Shown here one piece after another: positions 40,813-41,070 of a DNA stretch of 41,070 nucleotides. The notes below the pieces were generated by a model. That model was not told the origin of the DNA. It worked only from the letters and a program-made list of their open reading frames with translations, and searched no databases. Within the stretch, counting starts at the first letter, position 1. Each line of letters opens with the position of its first letter. Origin of the DNA: an uncultured Bacteroides sp. (GTDB taxonomy: Bacteria > Bacteroidota > Bacteroidia > Bacteroidales > Bacteroidaceae); contig URDR01000020.1 of assembly GCA_900546645.1 (NCBI GenBank), forward strand, positions 1 to 41,070, given 5' to 3'. The position numbers were made by a program, and so were the translations under genes.

Positions 40813-40958
40813 AAATCAAATATAAACATCAACGTTTCCAAGCCGAAGCTGCTAAGTGCGTGACCGATGTCTTTATGGGTCAGCCTAAAAGCGAAGGCTT
40901 GGATAGTTTCTTGGTGGACCAGGGAACGAATCGTGGGCTCTATGAAGTGGAGGGTTAA
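40809..40958 (+). pseudogene. Truncated type III restriction enzyme Res subunit (N-terminus)
   Basis: A 49-codon frame. MKIKYKHQRFQAEAAKCVTD with VFMGQP is the usual beginning of type III restriction endonuclease Res subunits (DEAD/DEAH helicase-nucleases of about 900-1000 aa). After about 30 residues the match fades (SEGLDSFLVDQGTNRGLY) and the frame stops at 40958, so all helicase and nuclease motifs are absent. It overlaps the rhuM stop by 4 bp, the arrangement of an intact mod-rhuM-res operon. Confidence 0.7.
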
Positions 40959-41029
40959 TTGCTGTTAGCTTATAATTACAAAATCATATAAAATTGTAGA
41001 AATACATTTTATAAATATAATCTTTTTCT

Positions 41030-41037
41030 TACTTTTG
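41030..41037 (+). promoter_or_regulatory. -7 box at the right edge
   Basis: TACTTTTG (TAnnTTTG) is preceded by TTTT at 41007-41010, 19 bp upstream. It marks the start of the next transcription unit after the decayed locus. Confidence 0.5.
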
Positions 41038-41042
41038 CATAC

Positions 41043-41070
41043 ATGAAAAAGTTAATGACAATCGGAGAGG
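41043..41070 (+). CDS. Start of a gene cut by the window edge
   Basis: A frame beginning MKKLMTIGE runs off the window. The promoter just upstream would start transcription at about this ATG, so the second Met (41055) may be the true start. Too little is visible to name it. Confidence 0.3.

Noticed and set aside
39329..41070. Insertion sequence or transposon remnant
   Set aside because: No transposase fragment or target-site duplication was seen. The fragments are better explained by deletions within a restriction locus.

Overview
This 41 kb window is bacterial chromosome from the Bacteroidales, most likely a gut Bacteroides or Phocaeicola (genus inferred, species not determined). The evidence is the gene content (DUF3078 outer-membrane protein, DUF4494, DUF1460, FloA with a short NfeD, an S9 peptidase lipoprotein, C_GCAxxG_C_C protein) and the promoters. 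Upstream of many genes is the Bacteroidetes -7 box TAnnTTTG, sometimes with a TTTG-like -33 box 19-20 bp upstream. No rRNA, tRNA, CRISPR array, insertion sequence or intact prophage was seen.

Layout. 0-6 kb is a minus-strand block: mnmE, a free-methionine-sulfoxide reductase (GAF), a nucleoside phosphorylase, floA, nfeD and a TPR/PD40 protein. 6-7.2 kb carries a TtcA-type tRNA thiolase and a DUF486 membrane protein, ending in strong terminators. 7.4-11 kb (minus) holds a dihydroorotate-dehydrogenase-like flavoprotein, the YggS-type PLP protein, DUF4494 and a FucI-fold protein. The last of these is divergent from an aminotransferase plus LolE/FtsX-like permease pair (11.1-13.6 kb). 13.7-19.8 kb (minus) is pyrG, yidC, DUF2721 and an S9 peptidase. 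20-23.4 kb (plus) encodes DUF3078, TRIC-like and DUF1460 envelope proteins. 23.4-29.5 kb has an MBL hydrolase, an ExoX-C-like protein, an RluA-family pseudouridine synthase with a long N-terminal extension, ispE and dnaB. 29.7-35 kb has pheT, yebC, a TSCPD protein, a Cys-motif flavoprotein and a FabK/nitronate-monooxygenase-like enzyme. 35.7-38.8 kb has rarA, a D-2-hydroxyacid dehydrogenase, a C_GCAxxG_C_C protein and a small winged-helix protein.

Most of the window is housekeeping: tRNA modification (mnmE, ttcA-like, RluA), replication and repair (dnaB, rarA), isoprenoid and CTP synthesis, membrane protein insertion and redox enzymes. These genes mainly share promoters or strand rather than one pathway.

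The accessory part is the right end (about 38.9-41.07 kb). After long inverted repeats lies what looks like a collapsed defence locus: a promoter, the first 50 codons of a PLD/SNF2-type helicase, a helicase segment around motif III, a short C-terminal tail that may come from a type III methyltransferase, an intact RhuM gene, and a 49-codon remnant of a type III restriction (Res) subunit. I read this as the deletion product of a helicase-mod-rhuM-res island in which only rhuM survives. The other unexplained signals are two possible small transcripts at 35.1-35.35 kb, a folded element before the hydroxyacid dehydrogenase (37.0 kb), a set of alternative hairpins (39.06-39.12 kb) and a 35-codon Cys-containing small ORF before yebC.
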